The notes beneath the pieces are model-generated. The model saw only the letters and a list, made by a program, of their open reading frames with translations, searched no databases and was not told the DNA's origin. Made by a program: the position numbers and the translations under genes. From the NCBI GenBank assembly GCA_947038135.1, contig CAMQVM010000068.1, positions 1 to 7,592 of the forward strand: a stretch of DNA of 7,592 nt, read 5' to 3'. Source of the stretch: an uncultured Rikenellaceae bacterium (GTDB lineage Bacteria > Bacteroidota > Bacteroidia > Bacteroidales > Rikenellaceae). Every line of letters begins with the position of its first letter. Position 1 is the stretch's first letter. Below, piece by piece: positions 5,408 through 7,592 of the stretch.

Positions 5408-7592
5408 ATGCAAAACAAAAATGCGTTAAAATTTCTAGCAATAGTATTTGCGATGGCCTGTTTATTTCAGCTATCCTTTACTTTTGTTGCTGGATATGTA
5501 GAGCGCGAAGCGCGCAAAGCATCTGGTGGTGATCCGAGAGCGGAACAAGCCTATTTAGATTCGATTAAAACTGAGAATGTTTACAATCTTGGAATAGTTG
5601 AATACACCTATGCAGAGTGTAGATCAAAGGTGATAAACCTAGGTCTAGACCTAAAAGGAGGAATGAACGTGATGTTGGAGATCTCGGTAGAAGAGATTCT
5701 TCGTTCACTTTCTGACAATAACACTGATGTTGCGTTCAACGAAGCTCTAGTAGCAGCTCGCACAGCACAGAAAACTAGTGGAGATGATTACATCACTCTT
5801 TTCTCTCGTGAATTCGAGCAAAAGAACCCAGGTGGTAACCTGTCTACAATCTTTGCAACTTACAATCTTCGTGAGTCTGTAAAGCAAGGAATGTCTAACA
5901 ACGAAGTAATTGAGGTGTTGCGTAAGCAGAGCGAGGACGCAATCGAAAACTCTTACAACGTATTACGTAACCGTATAGACCGCTTTGGTGTAACACAGCC
6001 AAATATTCAGCGTCTTGAAAACTCGGGTCGTATACTTGTAGAGCTTCCAGGTGTAAAAGAGCCTGAGCGTGTGCGTAAGCTTCTTCAAGGTACTGCATCG
6101 CTTGAGTTTTGGCCTACTTATAACAACAGCGAAATTTTCCCTATTTTCCAAACTATCAACGACCGTCTTGTAACTATCAATGCTGCAAATGATGCAAATA
6201 ACACTGCTACTGAGGTAGTAGTTGAAGAGGCTGTTGCAGGCAGTGACGATATATTAAGTTCTATCGACTCTCTAGTAACCGATTCTACCCTTATGGCAGA
6301 TGACTTTAGTAAGAATATGCCTCTGTTTGCTCTTCTACAACCAATGATTAACCCACAAACAGGTCAAACATACAACACACCAATCGTAGGTAATGCTCTT
6401 GCAGCTGATACTGCTGAGTTAAATAGCATTTTTGCTATGAAGCAGATAAATTCTCTTCTTCCTCGTGATGTAAAGCTTATGTGGGGCGTTAAGGGCACTG
6501 ATAAAGCAGGTACTATATTTGAGCTGTATGCTATAAAGGCTGCAACAAAAGATGGTAAAGCGCCTCTTGATGGTGGTGCTGTTTCTGAGGCTCGTGCTGA
6601 GTTTAGCCAAAATGGTGGATCAGCAGCTGAGGTATCTATGATTATGAATACTGCAGGTGCTCGCAGCTGGGCTAAGCTAACTTCTGAGAATGTAAATAAA
6701 TCTATCGCTATTGCACTTGATGGTTATGTATACTCTGCACCAAATGTTAATGGTGCAATCACTGGAGGTGTATCTAGCATCACTGGAGGTTTTACTATTG
6801 AGGAGGCGAAAGACTTAGCAATTGTACTTAAGTCAGGTAAGCTACCTGCTCCAGCTCGTATTATTCAAGAGGCGGTTGTAGGACCAACACTTGGACAAGA
6901 GTCTATTGATGCAGGTATGATGTCATTTGTTCTTGCATTTGGATTAGTTCTTATCTATATGGTTGTATATTACAATACAGCTGGTTTGGTTGCTAATATT
7001 GCACTTATTGCCAATCTGTTCTTCCTATTTGGTGTACTGGCTTCTTTTGGAGCTGTGTTAACACTTCCTGGTATTGCAGGTATTGTTCTTACTATGGGTA
7101 TGGCGGTCGATGCCAATGTAATTATATATGAACGGATTAAGGAGGAGATACGCATTGGTAAGGGTGTGAGCCTATCTTTAGCAGATGGATTCAGCAACGC
7201 TTACTCTGCAATTATCGATGGTCAAGCTACAACGCTTATCACTGGTGTGGTTCTGTTTATATTTGGTACAGGTCCAGTACAAGGATTTGCTACTACTCTT
7301 ATAATTGGTATCGCAACATCTATATTCTGTTCTGTATTTATTACACGTCTTATATTTGTATCTCTACTTGAGGGTGGTGTTAAGGTTAAGTTTTCAAATA
7401 AGCTAACTGAAAATTTCTTAGCTAATGTGAAAATTGACTTTGTAGGTATCCGTAAAAAGACTTACATTGTATCTGGTATACTTATATTGATGGTTATCAT
7501 ATCGTTCTTTGTTCGTGGAATGAGCTACGGTGTAGACTTCTCGGGAGGTCGTGCATACGTTGTTAAGTTTGACCAAACAACTTCATCTACTG
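5408..7592 (+). CDS. secDF: SecDF: fused SecD/SecF protein-export subunit (3' end outside the window)
   Basis: This is an inner-membrane accessory subunit of the Sec translocon that uses the proton gradient to pull exported proteins through SecYEG. The frame is open for 728 codons from the ATG at 5408 to the edge. Bacteroidota SecDF fusions are about 1000 residues, so roughly a quarter is missing from view. TM1 is at about 8-28. The SecD signature N-L-G-L-D-L-K-G-G is at 77-85. The periplasmic P1 domain contains R-N-R-I-D-R-F-G-V (187-195) and an acidic, low-complexity insert at about 255-300. SecD TM2-TM6 lie at about 503-655, with M-A-V-D568-A-N-V-I-I-Y-E-R carrying the conserved Asp linked to proton transport. 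SecF begins at about 680 with TM1 (684-701) and its signature G-V-D-F-S-G-G (708-714). The start is preceded by A-rich sequence, as usual here. Its own promoter lies at 5242-5271. The gene is divergent from the channel gene. Confidence 0.97.
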   Translation, partial: MQNKNALKFLAIVFAMACLFQLSFTFVAGYVEREARKASGGDPRAEQAYLDSIKTENVYNLGIVEYTYAECRSKVINLGLDLKGGMNVMLEISVEEILRSLSDNNTDVAFNEALVAARTAQKTSGDDYITLFSREFEQKNPGGNLSTIFATYNLRESVKQGMSNNEVIEVLRKQSEDAIENSYNVLRNRIDRFGVTQPNIQRLENSGRILVELPGVKEPERVRKLLQGTASLEFWPTYNNSEIFPIFQTINDRLVTINAANDANNTATEVVVEEAVAGSDDILSSIDSLVTDSTLMADDFSKNMPLFALLQPMINPQTGQTYNTPIVGNALAADTAELNSIFAMKQINSLLPRDVKLMWGVKGTDKAGTIFELYAIKAATKDGKAPLDGGAVSEARAEFSQNGGSAAEVSMIMNTAGARSWAKLTSENVNKSIAIALDGYVYSAPNVNGAITGGVSSITGGFTIEEAKDLAIVLKSGKLPAPARIIQEAVVGPTLGQESIDAGMMSFVLAFGLVLIYMVVYYNTAGLVANIALIANLFFLFGVLASFGAVLTLPGIAGIVLTMGMAVDANVIIYERIKEEIRIGKGVSLSLADGFSNAYSAIIDGQATTLITGVVLFIFGTGPVQGFATTLIIGIATSIFCSVFITRLIFVSLLEGGVKVKFSNKLTENFLANVKIDFVGIRKKTYIVSGILILMVIISFFVRGMSYGVDFSGGRAYVVKFDQTTSST

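Noticed and set aside
5895..7197. Several minus-strand frames of 62-75 codons under secDF
   Set aside because: All lie antisense to the intact secDF frame with its signature motifs.
5408..7592. secDF as a truncated gene
   Set aside because: The frame is simply cut by the window edge; it is open and in register to the last base.
1..7592. Mobile elements, CRISPR arrays, phage genes or defence systems
   Set aside because: I saw no transposase, integrase, terminal inverted repeats with target duplications, spacer-repeat arrays or defence-type domains.

Overview
The window looks like chromosomal DNA of a Bacteroidota bacterium, most likely order Bacteroidales. The evidence is AT-rich intergenic DNA, promoters of the Bacteroidota type (TTG, 19 bp, TAnnTTTG), A/U-rich start regions without clear Shine-Dalgarno sequences, a TonB-dependent receptor with an N-terminal carboxypeptidase-regulatory-like domain, and SecD and SecF fused in one reading frame. 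I cannot name a genus.

Layout. Positions 1-126 hold no gene I can support. A strong hairpin at 127-172 terminates leftward transcription. Upstream of it on the minus strand, in order of transcription, lie a YbdG-type mechanosensitive channel (4802-3423), a small secreted Cys/His-rich protein (3405-2980), a TonB-dependent receptor (2851-566) and a secreted heavy-metal-associated (HMA) domain protein (517-188). The divergent intergenic region 4803-5407 carries an 11-bp direct repeat, a clear promoter and a roughly 130-nt leader. Rightward from 5408 runs secDF, which continues past the window edge.

How the genes fit together. The small Cys-rich protein, the receptor and the HMA protein look like one metal operon, probably for copper. 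The receptor would bring metal or a metal complex across the outer membrane, and the HMA protein would bind it in the periplasm. The most interesting element is the first gene. Its product has a signal peptide, nine cysteines including a CxxCxxC cluster, and an Arg-Ala-Pro-Pro sequence three residues from its end, the motif of RAPP-type ribosome arrest peptides. It is followed by a 128-bp gap with two related hairpins that can re-pair with each other. This matches the logic of the proteobacterial copper-sensing upstream genes CruR and CutF, so I propose that it is a nascent-chain metal sensor controlling translation of the receptor. Its promoter places the transcript start at or next to the ATG, so the mRNA may be leaderless.

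secDF encodes the proton-driven Sec accessory subunit and is a housekeeping neighbour, although its leader has three copies of AATTAATTAA and two upstream ATGs.
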